33,899 bases of DNA from Sphingomonas sp. IC-56 (GTDB lineage: Bacteria; Pseudomonadota; Alphaproteobacteria; Sphingomonadales; Sphingomonadaceae). Position numbers and translations under genes: made by a program. This document shows positions 1 to 8,706 of this stretch, piece by piece (positions within the stretch are counted from its first letter, which is position 1; the number at the start of each line of letters is the position of its first letter). The stretch is taken from contig NZ_JAJNDV010000008.1 in assembly GCF_021043375.1 (NCBI RefSeq), forward strand, positions 139,573 to 173,471, in the 5' to 3' direction. Under the pieces are notes generated by a model. That model was not told the origin of the DNA, did no database searches, and saw only the letters and a list, made by a program, of their open reading frames with translations.

Positions 1-109
1 GGACATCCCGGCCCAGGCCTGGGTTCTCAGCGCAACATTCGACTTCGCGTTCTGCCACCACTGCCATCGGCAAACGGTGCTGGTCGCGCGGGAGGTAGGC
101 TGCTCCTAG
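1..109 (+). CDS. C-terminal end of a truncated unknown protein
   Basis: An open frame entering from the left edge (first full codon at base 2) runs 35 codons to TAG at 107-109. Its third codon positions are mostly G or C, while the alternative frame through the same bases has a scattered third position, so this frame looks coding. The visible tail is rich in Cys and His (a C-H-H-C-H cluster about 16 residues before the end, and a Cys next to last), which could bind metal, but the piece is too short to recognise a family. It converges on oligopeptidase B, with an inverted repeat between them. Confidence 0.45.
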   Translation, partial: DIPAQAWVLSATFDFAFCHHCHRQTVLVAREVGCS

Positions 110-118
110 CCAAACTTT

Positions 119-199
119 CGTCACCCCGGCCTTGAGCCGGGGTCCCGCTATATCGAGCCAGCAGAAGAAGCGGGATCCCGGCTCAAGGCCGGGATGACG
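119..199. repeat. REP-like inverted repeat between convergent genes
   Basis: Two 31-base arms (119-149 and 169-199) are inverted copies with two mismatches, separated by 19 bases. The core of each arm is the motif CCCCGGCCTTGAGCCGGGG, itself nearly palindromic. It fills the gap between the rightward partial gene ending at 109 and the leftward oligopeptidase B gene ending at 246. As RNA it would fold into one long hairpin from either strand, so it may end transcription in both directions. There is no T-run of the classical terminator type. Confidence 0.75.
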
Positions 200-245
200 G
201 AGATTTCAGCGGCTATCCAAAGAGGCGACGGCACGGGGGTCGACG

Positions 246-2345
246 TCACCCCTCCACTCCAAGCTGCCACAGGATGAAGGCGATCTCGTCGGCATATTCC
301 TTGAGGCTTTCCCAGCGACCCGACTTCCCCCCATGGCCCGCGCCCATGTTGGTCTTGAGCAGCAGGATATTGTCGTCCGTCTTGGTGGCGCGCAGCTTGG
401 CCGCCCACTTGGCCGGCTCCCAATAGGTCACGCGCGGATCGTTGAGGCCGCCCGAGATGAACATCGGCGGATAGGCCTGCGCCTTCACATTGTCGTACGG
501 GCTGTAGGAGCGGATCAGTTCGAACGCCGCGGCATCTTCGACTGGATTGCCCCATTCAGGCCACTCACCGGGCGTGAGTGGCAGGCTTTCGTCGAGCATC
601 GTGTTGAGCACGTCGACGAACGGCACGTCTGCCACCACCGCCCCCCATAGCTCAGGATCAGAATTGACTACCGCGCCCATCAGCTCGCCGCCGGCCGAGC
701 GGCCAGCGATGGCGATCTGGCCAGGCGCCGTGAAGCCGCGTTCGATCAGCCCCTTCGCCACGTCCACAAAGTCGTTGAAGGTGTTGGTCCGCTTCTCCAG
801 CCGGCCATCATGATACCATTGCTGGCCAAGATCGTCGCCGCCACGAATATGCGCGATGGCAAAGGCGATGCCGCGGTCGAGGAACGACATGCGGCTGGTG
901 GAGAAGCCGGGCGGGATGGCATGGCCATAGGCGCCGTAGGAATAAAGGTAGAGCTTGCCCGATCCGTCGCGCGGGAAGTCGGCGGGATACACGATCGACA
1001 CCGGCACCTGCGTCCCGTCTCGCGCGGCGATGTGTAGCCGCTCGGTGCGATATTTGGACGCGTCGTAACCCGAGGGGATCTCCTGCACCTTCAGCGTTTC
1101 CAGCGTGCCAGTGGCGACGTCGTAATCCTGGACGGTGCCGGGGGTGACCATCGACTCATAGCCCAGACGGAGCTTTTCGACGGCGTATTCGGGATTGTCG
1201 CCCAAGCCCGCGACATAGCTTGCCTCCGGGAACTTCAGCCGGGTGGGGGCAATGGCGGGGTCGTAGCGGTGGAGCTCGATCTGATCGAGGCCGTTCTCGC
1301 GGCCTTCCACGATGAAGAAGTCGGCGAAACAGGTGACGCCGGTCATGTAGAAGTGCGGCGATGCCGGGATGCGCTCAACCCACTCGCCGGGCGCGTCGAT
1401 CGAGGCGGTGACCAAGCGGAACTGTGGGTGGGTGTCGTTGGTGTGAATGAACAGCGTGCCTTCATGCTCGTCCACGTCATATTCGCGACCAGTCTTGCGT
1501 GGCGCTACCAGGATCGGCGCGGCGAGCGGGTCGTTGGCGGGGAGCAGGCGGATTTCGGTGGTCTCATGATCGCTGGTGGTGAGCGCGATCCACTTGCGGT
1601 CGCCGATCAGCTCGACGCCAACCGAGAAGCCCAGCTCTTCCTCGTGATAGACCACCACGTCGTCGGCCGGCGACGTGCCCAAGCGATGCAACTTGATCGT
1701 GCGGGTGCGCCAATTGTCGTCGGTGACACCGTAGAGGATGGCGCTGCCATCGGTGGTGAAGACGATGTTGCCGATCGTGCCCTCGATCGAGACGTCGCCC
1801 CATTTTCCGGCAGCCCCCTCAATCGCCTCGTCGACGTTGCCGTCGGTGCGCAGGTCCTTGAAGCGGATCGTGTAGCGTTCCGATCCGTCATCGTCTGTGG
1901 AATAGGCCATCAGCCCGCCATCCTCGGTAAGCGAGATTGCGCCGACGCGGAAATACTCCTTACCCTCGGCAAGTGCGGGCTCGTCGAGGATCAGCTGGTC
2001 CGGACCGCCCGCGACCGGGCGCCGCCAATAGCGCGGATATTCGCCGCCGACTTCATGGTCGCTCCAGTACAGCCAGTCGCCGTCCTTCTGCGGCACGGTC
2101 GACTCGTCTTCCTTGATGCGCGTGCGCATCTCCTGGAACAGCCGCTCGGACAGCGGCTTGAGCGGCGCCATCACCGTGTCGAAATACCGGTTCTCTTCCT
2201 CCAGATACGCCAGCACGTCCTTGTCGGCGACGGTGGGGTAGTTGAGGTCGCGCAGCCATGCCCAGGGATCTTCGATGGTGATGCCGTGGCGGGTGAAGCT
2301 GTGCGGGCGGGTCTGGGCCACGGGCGGCTTGGGGAAATCGGTCAT
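246..2345 (-). CDS. ptrB: Oligopeptidase B-type S9 serine peptidase
   Basis: The product is about 699 aa, a usual length for prolyl oligopeptidase family S9A. The first ~400 residues are the beta-propeller that gates access for short peptides, and the rest is an alpha/beta hydrolase domain. The catalytic triad is visible: Ser550 in GRSAGGE, Asp636 in GGLNDPRV and His671 in GAGHGGKSGR. The GGLNDPRV and GHGGKSGR blocks are typical of oligopeptidase B, which cuts after Lys/Arg in small peptides, rather than of prolyl oligopeptidase. There is no signal peptide, so it should be cytoplasmic. I chose the ATG at 2343-2345, where family similarity begins; the frame stays open upstream, but that part lies across the divergent protease gene and is not convincing. 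An alternative ATG lies 8 codons upstream. Confidence 0.92.
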   Translation of the reverse strand: MTDFPKPPVAQTRPHSFTRHGITIEDPWAWLRDLNYPTVADKDVLAYLEEENRYFDTVMAPLKPLSERLFQEMRTRIKEDESTVPQKDGDWLYWSDHEVGGEYPRYWRRPVAGGPDQLILDEPALAEGKEYFRVGAISLTEDGGLMAYSTDDDGSERYTIRFKDLRTDGNVDEAIEGAAGKWGDVSIEGTIGNIVFTTDGSAILYGVTDDNWRTRTIKLHRLGTSPADDVVVYHEEELGFSVGVELIGDRKWIALTTSDHETTEIRLLPANDPLAAPILVAPRKTGREYDVDEHEGTLFIHTNDTHPQFRLVTASIDAPGEWVERIPASPHFYMTGVTCFADFFIVEGRENGLDQIELHRYDPAIAPTRLKFPEASYVAGLGDNPEYAVEKLRLGYESMVTPGTVQDYDVATGTLETLKVQEIPSGYDASKYRTERLHIAARDGTQVPVSIVYPADFPRDGSGKLYLYSYGAYGHAIPPGFSTSRMSFLDRGIAFAIAHIRGGDDLGQQWYHDGRLEKRTNTFNDFVDVAKGLIERGFTAPGQIAIAGRSAGGELMGAVVNSDPELWGAVVADVPFVDVLNTMLDESLPLTPGEWPEWGNPVEDAAAFELIRSYSPYDNVKAQAYPPMFISGGLNDPRVTYWEPAKWAAKLRATKTDDNILLLKTNMGAGHGGKSGRWESLKEYADEIAFILWQLGVEG

Positions 2346-2432
2346 GTCCTGCCCATAGTGCACCCGCATGCCTGCTGTCGAACGCTGGCGAACCGCCCGG
2401 CGGCGCCTTACATCGCAGAGCATGGGTGTGCT

Positions 2433-3677
2433 TTGCTGAAGCGTGTAGCGGCGGCGCTGTCCGCGATAATGGTGCTGGCTGCCGCGCCGGCAGCGGCGCA
2501 GGTGCAGACGCGCGAGCAGGCGCTGGCGCAGGACGCCGGCGAATATGCGCGGCTGTACGGGGTGCCACAGGACGAGGCGCTGCGGCGGCTGCATGCCCAG
2601 GCCGACAGCATTCCGGTCACCGACGCCATTGCCAACCAGTATCGCGACAGGCTCGCCGGAATTTCGATCCAGCATCGCCCCGACTATCGCATCAACGTCT
2701 ACCTGGCCGGCAGCGAGCCGGTGGCCGAGCGGCGCATCCGCGCGGGCGGCATGAGCGTGCCAATCACCTTTCGCACTGGCGCCAAGGCGAGCCGCGAGCG
2801 CGTGGTATGGGCGATCACCTATCACCAGGGGGCGATCCGGGCCGCCCTGCCCTCCCCACCCTCGATGGGTCTCGATCCGCGCACCGGCGAGTTGGTGGTG
2901 ATCGCGGGCGGTGCGGTGACCGCGCGGCAGGGCGGCGCGGCGGCGCTGGACGCGAAGCTATCCGCACTGGCGGGGGTGCCGGTGCAGGTGCGGGTGATGG
3001 ACCGGGTCGACGTCAATCTGGGGCTGCATGGCGGGTCGCGGGTGGATGGGATCGATCCGGCCAATGGCAAGCGGTATCGCTGCACCACCGGCTTTGCCGT
3101 CACTGATGGCTCACGCACTGGCATCACCACCGCGGCACACTGCCTGGACGACATGACCTATTACGCGCCTGACCGCAGCACCATGCCGCTTAGCTTTGTC
3201 GGGCAATGGGGCTGGGGCTATCATGATGTGCAGATTTTCGCCGGCCCCGCGCCTGAGCGGCCGCTGATCTATTCGGACACTGCGCGCAAAGTAGAGCGTC
3301 CCGTAGAGGCCCAAGTCACTCGCCCGAGCACCCGCGCAGGAGACTTTGTCTGCCATCGCGGCGAGAGTAGCGGCTATAGCTGCGCGGAGGTGGAGCTGTT
3401 GGATTTCGCACCCGCCGGCGACCTGTGCGGAGGGGCGTGCCTGCCCACCTGGGTGGCGGTCAAAGGTCCGACCTGCAAGGGCGGTGACAGCGGTGGGCCG
3501 GTGTTCAGCGGCACGTCGGCGTACGGCGTGGTGAAGGGCGCGAGCTACCAGACAGACGGTTCCTGCGCCTTCTACTTCTACATGTCGCTCGACTATCTGC
3601 CCGCGGGCTGGAAGCTCCTGACCGACCCTCTACTTGTCCCTCTACGCGGTAATCTGCCACAGACCCTCCAACGTTGA
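2433..3677 (+). CDS. Secreted trypsin-like (S1) serine protease
   Basis: The product is 414 aa if read from TTG at 2433, which gives a clean signal peptide (MLKRV, hydrophobic core, AAA-Q cleavage near residue 22). An ATG at 2422 is out of frame and stops at once, so TTG is the best start. Residues ~23-190 form a pro- or accessory region I do not recognise. The protease domain follows with a full triad: His236 in TAAHC, Asp265 in HDVQI and Ser353 in GDSGGP. Several Cys around these motifs suggest disulfides and a periplasmic or extracellular location. It is divergent from ptrB and ends 17 bases before the aminopeptidase gene, so it may share a transcript with it. The substrate is unknown. Confidence 0.85.
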   Translation: MLKRVAAALSAIMVLAAAPAAAQVQTREQALAQDAGEYARLYGVPQDEALRRLHAQADSIPVTDAIANQYRDRLAGISIQHRPDYRINVYLAGSEPVAERRIRAGGMSVPITFRTGAKASRERVVWAITYHQGAIRAALPSPPSMGLDPRTGELVVIAGGAVTARQGGAAALDAKLSALAGVPVQVRVMDRVDVNLGLHGGSRVDGIDPANGKRYRCTTGFAVTDGSRTGITTAAHCLDDMTYYAPDRSTMPLSFVGQWGWGYHDVQIFAGPAPERPLIYSDTARKVERPVEAQVTRPSTRAGDFVCHRGESSGYSCAEVELLDFAPAGDLCGGACLPTWVAVKGPTCKGGDSGGPVFSGTSAYGVVKGASYQTDGSCAFYFYMSLDYLPAGWKLLTDPLLVPLRGNLPQTLQR

Positions 3678-3694
3678 ATTGTGGAACCTGCCTC

Positions 3695-5491
3695 ATGTCC
3701 AGCTATGCCGACCGCCTCCGCGCCCTTCGCGACCAGCTTGCGCAGGACGGGCTCGACGGCTTCGTCGTGCCGCTCACCGATGAGCACATGTCCGAATATG
3801 TCGGCGAATACGCTCAGCGTCTCGCCTGGCTGACCGGCTTTCAGGGATCGGCGGGCAGTGCAGTGGTGCTGCCGGAAAAGGCAGCGATCTTCACCGACGG
3901 GCGCTACACGATCCAGGTGCGCCAGCAGGTCTCCGCCGAGCAGTGGGACTATGTCGGCGTGCCGGCGACCAGCATCGCGGCCTGGCTGGAGGCGCATGCG
4001 CCGCAGGGCGGGCGGATCGGTTATGACCCGTGGCTGCACACCCGCGCCTGGCTCGAGGAAGTGCGCAAGGCGCTCGCCGAGCGCGGGACGACGCTGGTGG
4101 CGGTGCGCCGCAACCCGGTCGACGCTGTGTGGGCGGAGCAGCCATCGCCTTCCGACGCGCTGCTGGCGGTGCAGAGCGAGGATGCCGCCGGCAAGTCGTC
4201 GGCCGCCAAGCGCGCGGAAATCGCCGAATGGCTGAACGAGCGCCGCGCCGACGCAGTGGTGCTGTCCGCGCTCGATTCGATTGCCTGGGCGTTCAACATC
4301 CGCGGCGGCGACGTCGCCCACACGCCGGTCGCACTCGCCTATGCCATCGTCCATGCCGACGGCACCGGCGACCTGTTCGTCGAGGCGAACAAGGTGCCTG
4401 ACGCAGTGCGCCAGCATCTGGGCAATGCGATCCGCATCCAGGACCGCGCGGCGTTCGCACCGGCATTGGGCGCGCTGGCAGGCAAGCGCGTGGCTGCCGA
4501 TCCCGAGCGGGCAGTGGCCGCGATCTTCGACGCGCTTGACGCTGGCGGCGCCAAGGTGCTGAGCGTGCGCGATCCGGTGGTGCTCGCCAAGGCGATCAAG
4601 AACCCCGCCGAGATTGCCGGCCACCACGCCGCGCAGGCACGCGACGGCGCGGCGATGGTGCGCTTCCTGAAGTGGTTCGAAGAGACCGCCCCGGCGGGCG
4701 AACTGACCGAGCTTTTGGCGGCTGCGAAGCTCCAGGCGTTCCGCGAGGAAACCGGGCTGCTCAAGGACCTGAGCTTCGAGACGATCTCGGCCACGGGTCC
4801 GAACGGCGCGCTGCCACACTACAAGGTGACGCAAGAGTCGAGCCTGCGGATCGAGCCGGGCCAGCTCTACCTGATCGATTCGGGCGGACAATATGCCGAT
4901 GGCACCACCGACATCACCCGCGTGATGCCGGTGGGCGAGCCGAGCGCCGAAATGCGCGACCGCTTCACGCGCGTGCTGAAGGGCCATATCGCCATCGACA
5001 CCGCAGTGTTTCCCGACGGCACCGTGGGCGCGCAGCTCGACAGCTTCGCGCGACGGCCTTTGTGGGAAGTGGGACTCGATTTCGGCCATGGCGTGGGCCA
5101 CGGTGTCGGCGCGTATCTGTCAGTGCATGAAGGGCCGCAGCGCATCGCCCAGCCCAACTATCCCGGCGGACAGTCGCTGGAGCCACTGCGCGCGGGCATG
5201 ATGCTGTCCAACGAGCCGGGCTATTACAAAGCGGGCGAGTACGGCATCCGCATCGAGAATCTGGTGCTGATCGTCGAGCAGGAGATTGCCGGCGCCGAGC
5301 AGCGGATGCTGGGATTCGAGACGCTGACCTTTGTGCCGATCGAGCGGACGTTGATCGAGCCGGGGCTGCTCACGCCGCAGGAGCTGGCGTGGCTCAATGC
5401 GTACCACGCGCGGGTCGTCGAGCTGATCGGGCCGTTGCTGGAGTGGGATGCGCGGGCTTGGCTGGAAGCGAAGTGCGCGGCGATCGGGTGA
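3695..5491 (+). CDS. pepP: Xaa-Pro aminopeptidase (M24B), long form
   Basis: The product is 598 aa, the length of the three-domain aminopeptidase P type: two creatinase-N-like domains and then a pita-bread metallopeptidase domain. It removes an N-terminal residue preceding proline and uses two metal ions. All five metal ligands can be placed: Asp395 (LIDSGG), Asp406 (TTDITR), His469 (second His of HGVGHGVG), Glu507 (NEPGYY) and Glu521 (IRIEN). His478 in VHEGP matches the catalytic His of the human enzyme. There is no signal peptide, so it is cytoplasmic. I chose ATG 3695; a TTG seven codons upstream is in frame but overlaps the end of the protease gene. The symbol is by function: E. coli PepP is a shorter relative. 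Confidence 0.92.
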   Translation: MSSYADRLRALRDQLAQDGLDGFVVPLTDEHMSEYVGEYAQRLAWLTGFQGSAGSAVVLPEKAAIFTDGRYTIQVRQQVSAEQWDYVGVPATSIAAWLEAHAPQGGRIGYDPWLHTRAWLEEVRKALAERGTTLVAVRRNPVDAVWAEQPSPSDALLAVQSEDAAGKSSAAKRAEIAEWLNERRADAVVLSALDSIAWAFNIRGGDVAHTPVALAYAIVHADGTGDLFVEANKVPDAVRQHLGNAIRIQDRAAFAPALGALAGKRVAADPERAVAAIFDALDAGGAKVLSVRDPVVLAKAIKNPAEIAGHHAAQARDGAAMVRFLKWFEETAPAGELTELLAAAKLQAFREETGLLKDLSFETISATGPNGALPHYKVTQESSLRIEPGQLYLIDSGGQYADGTTDITRVMPVGEPSAEMRDRFTRVLKGHIAIDTAVFPDGTVGAQLDSFARRPLWEVGLDFGHGVGHGVGAYLSVHEGPQRIAQPNYPGGQSLEPLRAGMMLSNEPGYYKAGEYGIRIENLVLIVEQEIAGAEQRMLGFETLTFVPIERTLIEPGLLTPQELAWLNAYHARVVELIGPLLEWDARAWLEAKCAAIG

Positions 5492-5523
5492 GGGAGTCCG
5501 CGCGGCCCGTGTAGTCCAGCCGG

Positions 5524-5627
5524 CAGTTCCCCGGCGAAGGCCGGGGCCCAGCCTCGGCGCACTTTGAAGCTTCAGTGCGCCTGCTCGACCGCACTGCAAC
5601 TGGCCCTCGGCCTCCGCCGGGGAACTG
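5524..5627. repeat. REP-like inverted repeat, family A copy 1
   Basis: Outer arms 5524-5551 and 5600-5627 (28 bases each, 25 matching) carry the motif TTCCCCGGCGAAGGCCGGGG. Inside is a second inverted repeat (GCGCACT 5557-5563 and AGTGCGC 5574-5580) with a GAAGCTTC palindrome at its centre, so the whole could form a compound hairpin. It lies between the end of the aminopeptidase gene (5491) and the end of the leftward small gene (5633). Related copies sit at 11404-11504 and 16294-16402. Confidence 0.85.
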
Positions 5628-5632
5628 TGATG

Positions 5633-5770
5633 TTATTGATCGCGTGGTTCGGGGCTGGGCGTCGCCGGCGACTCCGCCTCATTCGCCTGCTCGCGCGCCT
5701 GGGCCTTTCGCTTGCGCAGGTTCTGGCGGAGCGCGGCGGCCAGGCGGGCCTTCTTTTCCGTGTCGGTCAT
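5633..5770 (-). CDS. Small basic protein of unknown function (45 aa)
   Basis: A 45-residue frame starts at ATG 5768-5770 (MTDTEKKARL). The first ~30 residues are Lys/Arg/Ala/Gln rich and look like one amphipathic, positively charged helix (AALRQNLRKRKAQARE); the last 15 are acidic and Pro-rich. Very short proteins of this composition next to tRNA or housekeeping genes are common in sphingomonads in my experience, with no assigned function. No strong Shine-Dalgarno is visible. The stop codon (TAA) lies just beyond the hairpin repeat. An in-frame upstream Met would add 19 residues with no sign of conservation. A nucleic-acid-binding role is only a guess from charge. Confidence 0.6.
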   Translation of the reverse strand: MTDTEKKARLAAALRQNLRKRKAQAREQANEAESPATPSPEPRDQ

Positions 5771-5800
5771 GGATTCAGCGATAAACCTTGAAACTTCCGA

Positions 5801-5830
5801 TTGACAATGCGGCGCGCCCAAGCACATAGG
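5801..5830 (+). promoter_or_regulatory. Candidate sigma-70 promoter for tRNA-Thr
   Basis: An exact TTGACA (5801-5806) is followed after 18 bases by CATAGG (5825-5830), or after 17 bases by ACATAG. The start of transcription would fall about 25 bases before the mature tRNA end. The -35 match is perfect and the -10 is weak. The position fits the tRNA gene. Confidence 0.5.
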
Positions 5831-5862
5831 CGCCCTCCACCCGGCCAGTCAGGCCGGCGAGT

Positions 5863-5937
<75 letters not shown>

Positions 5938-5957
5938 TTTTTCTCCGCATCGTATAA

Positions 5958-5974
5958 CTCCCCCTTTGGGGGAG
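5958..5974. terminator. Short hairpin between tRNA-Thr and the leftward secreted-protein gene
   Basis: A perfect 7-bp stem CTCCCCC/GGGGGAG with a TTT loop lies between the tRNA end (5937) and the end of the leftward gene (6000). It has no long T-run on either side, so as a terminator it would be weak. Its place between converging transcripts is the main support. Confidence 0.4.
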
Positions 5975-5999
5975 CACTGCCCAAGCAAGCCCACGCACG

Positions 6000-6617
6000 T
6001 CACAGCGGGGCCCCGTCCTTGTCCAGCACCTCCATGCGATAGGCGCAGCCGTAAAGCGTCTTACCCGGATGCGTCGCCGCATTCGAAATGGTGCGCGCTA
6101 CCTCCATGCGGCTCCGGAACGATTCGCTCTCCCTTGCCGGCTCCGTTTCATTCTTCAGAATGCGCTGGCCGCCGAATTTGCGGAACTTGAACTCGGCCTC
6201 GACCTGCGCACGCGTCGCCTTTCCCGACGCGACCAGCTCCGCAATCAGGGGTTCGATATCGAACTCGTTGGCGATCTGCTCGGGTCGGGCGACCACCGCC
6301 GGGTCGGCCACGTCGAGAACCGCCAGGATCGAATCGCCGGAAAAGGCGATCCGCTGTGTACGGTGGCCCGCGACGGTGATCGGCGCGGGCAGCTGATATT
6401 CCAGCAGGAACCCGGCGTCGGACCCGATCTGCTTCCAGCCCCGCTTACGGGCGATGCCATCCTTCCCTCGGACGGCCATTGCGAAGCTCATATAGCTGGG
6501 CACATCGAGACGGCAGTTGATGGCGTCGATCTCGGCAACCTGGGCGGGATCGGCTTCAGTCTCCTGGAGCGGAAGAGCCAAGGAAAGGGCGAAGAGCGTC
6601 AGTGCTGGGAATGGCAT
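6000..6617 (-). CDS. Secreted protein of unknown function (205 aa)
   Basis: The product is 205 aa with a short, hydrophobic N-terminus ([18 protein letters not shown]) that reads as a signal peptide, so it is probably periplasmic. I do not recognise the family. The mature part is mixed alpha/beta in composition, with two Cys (35 and 191) far apart that could form one disulfide. It stands alone, leftward, between tRNA-Thr and the formaldehyde operon, and is divergent from adhC with 117 bases between starts. Start ATG 6615-6617 is the only one giving the signal peptide; no strong ribosome site is seen. Confidence 0.75.
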   Translation of the reverse strand: MPFPALTLFALSLALPLQETEADPAQVAEIDAINCRLDVPSYMSFAMAVRGKDGIARKRGWKQIGSDAGFLLEYQLPAPITVAGHRTQRIAFSGDSILAVLDVADPAVVARPEQIANEFDIEPLIAELVASGKATRAQVEAEFKFRKFGGQRILKNETEPARESESFRSRMEVARTISNAATHPGKTLYGCAYRMEVLDKDGAPL

Positions 6618-6691
6618 GGCGACACGCTAGCCGGAGCGCTGCGGCAATGGGAAGCCCGCTTCGGGCGTGAAGGGTTGCGCACGGCCACACC

Positions 6692-6707
6692 TTGGCCGAT
6701 TAGCCAA
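6692..6707. promoter_or_regulatory. Inverted repeat upstream of adhC, possible operator
   Basis: TTGGC (6692-6696) and GCCAA (6703-6707) are perfect inverted arms with a 6-base spacer, 27 bases upstream of the adhC start codon. The place fits an operator for a dimeric regulator of formaldehyde detoxification. The arms are short enough to occur by chance, and no regulator gene is adjacent. Confidence 0.3.
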
Positions 6708-6734
6708 TCATCCCCGGAACTAAGGACCGTTTCC

Positions 6735-7847
6735 ATGAAGACCCGCGCCGCCGTCGCGTTTGAAGCGAAGAAGCCCCTGGAGATCGTCGAGCTGGACCTG
6801 GAGGGCCCCAAGGCCGGCGAAGTGCTGGTAGAGATCATGGCGACCGGCATCTGCCATACCGATGCCTATACGCTCGATGGGCTGGACAGCGAGGGGCTGT
6901 TCCCCAGCGTGCTGGGGCATGAGGGCGCCGGCATCGTCCGCGAAGTCGGCGCGGGCGTTACGTCCGTGACGCCGGGCGACCATGTCATCCCGCTCTACAC
7001 GCCCGAATGCCGCCAGTGTAAGTCGTGCCTGTCCGGCAAGACCAACCTGTGCACCGCTATCCGTGCGACCCAGGGCAAGGGGCTGATGCCCGACGGCACC
7101 ACCCGCTTCAGCTACAAGGGGCAGCCGATCTATCATTACATGGGCTGCTCGACCTTCTCGAACTTCACGGTGCTGCCCGAGATCGCCGTCGCGAAGATCC
7201 GCGAAGACGCACCGTTCAAGACCAGCTGCTATATCGGCTGCGGCGTGACGACGGGCGTGGGCGCGGTGGTCAACACCGCCAAGGTGCAGGTGGGCGACAA
7301 CATCGTCGTGTTCGGCCTGGGCGGCATCGGCCTCAACGTGCTGCAGGGCGCAAAGATGGCCGGCGCGAGCAAGATCGTGGGCGTCGACATCAACCCCGAC
7401 CGCGAGAAATGGGGCCGCCGTTTCGGCATGACCGACTTCATCAACGGCAAGGGCAAGAGCCGCGAGGAGGTGATCGCCGAAGTGCTGGCGCTGACCGATG
7501 GCGGCGCGGACTTCACGTTCGACTGCACCGGCAACACCGAAGTCATGCGCACCGCGCTCGAGGCATGCCATCGCGGCTGGGGCACCAGCATCATCATCGG
7601 TGTGGCCGAGGCGGGCAAGGAGATCAGCACGCGCCCCTTCCAGCTGGTGACCGGGCGCAACTGGCGCGGCACCGCGTTCGGCGGCGCCAAGGGCCGCACC
7701 GATGTGCCCAAGATCGTCGACTGGTACATGAACGGCAAGATCGAGATCGACCCGATGATCACCCATGTTCTCACGCTGGAGGAGATCAACAAGGGCTTCG
7801 ACCTGATGCACGCCGGCGAGAGCATTCGCAGCGTCGTGGTGTATTGA
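6735..7847 (+). CDS. adhC: S-(hydroxymethyl)glutathione dehydrogenase (class III alcohol dehydrogenase)
   Basis: The product is 370 aa, the normal length. It oxidises S-hydroxymethylglutathione, formed from formaldehyde and glutathione, to S-formylglutathione with NAD; the family also reduces S-nitrosoglutathione. Catalytic zinc ligands are Cys40 (TGICHTD), His62-Glu63 (GHEG) and Cys169 (YIGCGV). Structural zinc ligands are Cys92, 95, 98 and 106. The NAD fold motif GLGGIG is at 194-199. Arg110 in AIRATQGKG fits the anion-binding Arg that marks class III enzymes. Start ATG 6735 has AAGGA 8 bases upstream; the longer open frame upstream runs across the divergent gene. First gene of an adhC-fghA-reductase operon. 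The enzyme is also called FrmA. Confidence 0.96.
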   Translation: MKTRAAVAFEAKKPLEIVELDLEGPKAGEVLVEIMATGICHTDAYTLDGLDSEGLFPSVLGHEGAGIVREVGAGVTSVTPGDHVIPLYTPECRQCKSCLSGKTNLCTAIRATQGKGLMPDGTTRFSYKGQPIYHYMGCSTFSNFTVLPEIAVAKIREDAPFKTSCYIGCGVTTGVGAVVNTAKVQVGDNIVVFGLGGIGLNVLQGAKMAGASKIVGVDINPDREKWGRRFGMTDFINGKGKSREEVIAEVLALTDGGADFTFDCTGNTEVMRTALEACHRGWGTSIIIGVAEAGKEISTRPFQLVTGRNWRGTAFGGAKGRTDVPKIVDWYMNGKIEIDPMITHVLTLEEINKGFDLMHAGESIRSVVVY

Positions 7848-7872
7848 TCCGGCGTTGAGGGTGGAGGAAGGC

Positions 7873-8706
7873 ATGGAAACCCTCTCGACCAACCACGCAC
7901 ATGGCGGCGTGCAGGGCGTGTACCGGCATGCGAGCAGCGCGACGGGGACCGACATGACCTTTTCGGTCTATGTGCCGCCGCATGCCTCGGGTGCGAAGCT
8001 GCCGGTGTTGTGGTACCTGTCGGGTCTCACCTGCACGCACGCCAACGTCACGGACAAGGGCGAGTATCGCCGCGCCTGCGCTGAAGCCGGCGTGATCTTC
8101 GTCGCGCCCGATACCAGCCCGCGCGGCGAGGGCGTGCCCAACGACGAGGCGTATGACTTCGGCCAAGGCGCAGGCTTCTACCTCGACGCAACGCAAGACC
8201 CTTGGGCGGCAAACTTCCGGATGCGGTCCTATGTCGAGGACGAACTGCCCGCACTCATTGCCGCGGAGTTCCCCGCGGACATGGGCGCGCAGGGGATCAC
8301 CGGCCATTCGATGGGCGGCCATGGCGCGCTGACCATCGGTTTGCGCAATCCGCAGCGCTTCCGCAGCGTGTCGGCCTTCGCGCCGATCGTTGCGCCGGCG
8401 CTGGTGCCCTGGGGCGAGAAGGCGTTTGAGGGTTATCTCGGCGCCGATCGGGCTGCCTGGGCGGAATATGACGCCTGCGCGCTGATCGGCAACGGCGCGC
8501 GTGTGCCCGCGCTGCTGGTCGATGTCGGCGATGCCGACCAGTTCCTGACCGAGCAGCTCCGCCCCGAACTGCTGGAAGCGGCATGCGAGGCCGCGGGCAT
8601 CCCGCTGACGCTGCGCCGCCAGCCGGGCTATGATCACAGCTATTACTTCATCTCCACCTTCATGGCGGAGCATGTCGCCTGGCACGCGGAGCGGCTGAAA
8701 GCATGA
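7873..8706 (+). CDS. fghA: S-formylglutathione hydrolase
   Basis: The product is 277 aa, typical of esterase D/S-formylglutathione hydrolase. It splits S-formylglutathione into formate and glutathione, finishing formaldehyde detoxification started by the preceding gene. The alpha/beta hydrolase nucleophile is Ser146 in GHSMGG, His255 is in GYDHSYYF, and the acid is probably Asp222 in the DADQFL stretch. Family blocks LSGLTCTH and APDTSPRG are present. ATG 7873 has a strong GGAGGAAG ribosome site. The gene starts 25 bases after adhC and its stop overlaps the next start by four bases (ATGA), so translation of the two is likely coupled. Confidence 0.95.
   Translation: METLSTNHAHGGVQGVYRHASSATGTDMTFSVYVPPHASGAKLPVLWYLSGLTCTHANVTDKGEYRRACAEAGVIFVAPDTSPRGEGVPNDEAYDFGQGAGFYLDATQDPWAANFRMRSYVEDELPALIAAEFPADMGAQGITGHSMGGHGALTIGLRNPQRFRSVSAFAPIVAPALVPWGEKAFEGYLGADRAAWAEYDACALIGNGARVPALLVDVGDADQFLTEQLRPELLEAACEAAGIPLTLRRQPGYDHSYYFISTFMAEHVAWHAERLKA

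Noticed and set aside
1269..2432. Extension of the S1 protease frame upstream of TTG 2433
   Set aside because: It runs antisense through ptrB and would bury the signal peptide inside the protein.
3593..5101. A 502-residue leftward frame opposite the aminopeptidase gene
   Set aside because: Shadow of a gene whose metal ligands are all present; composition is not protein-like.
6720..7955. A 411-residue leftward frame opposite adhC
   Set aside because: Antisense shadow of a clearly functional dehydrogenase.
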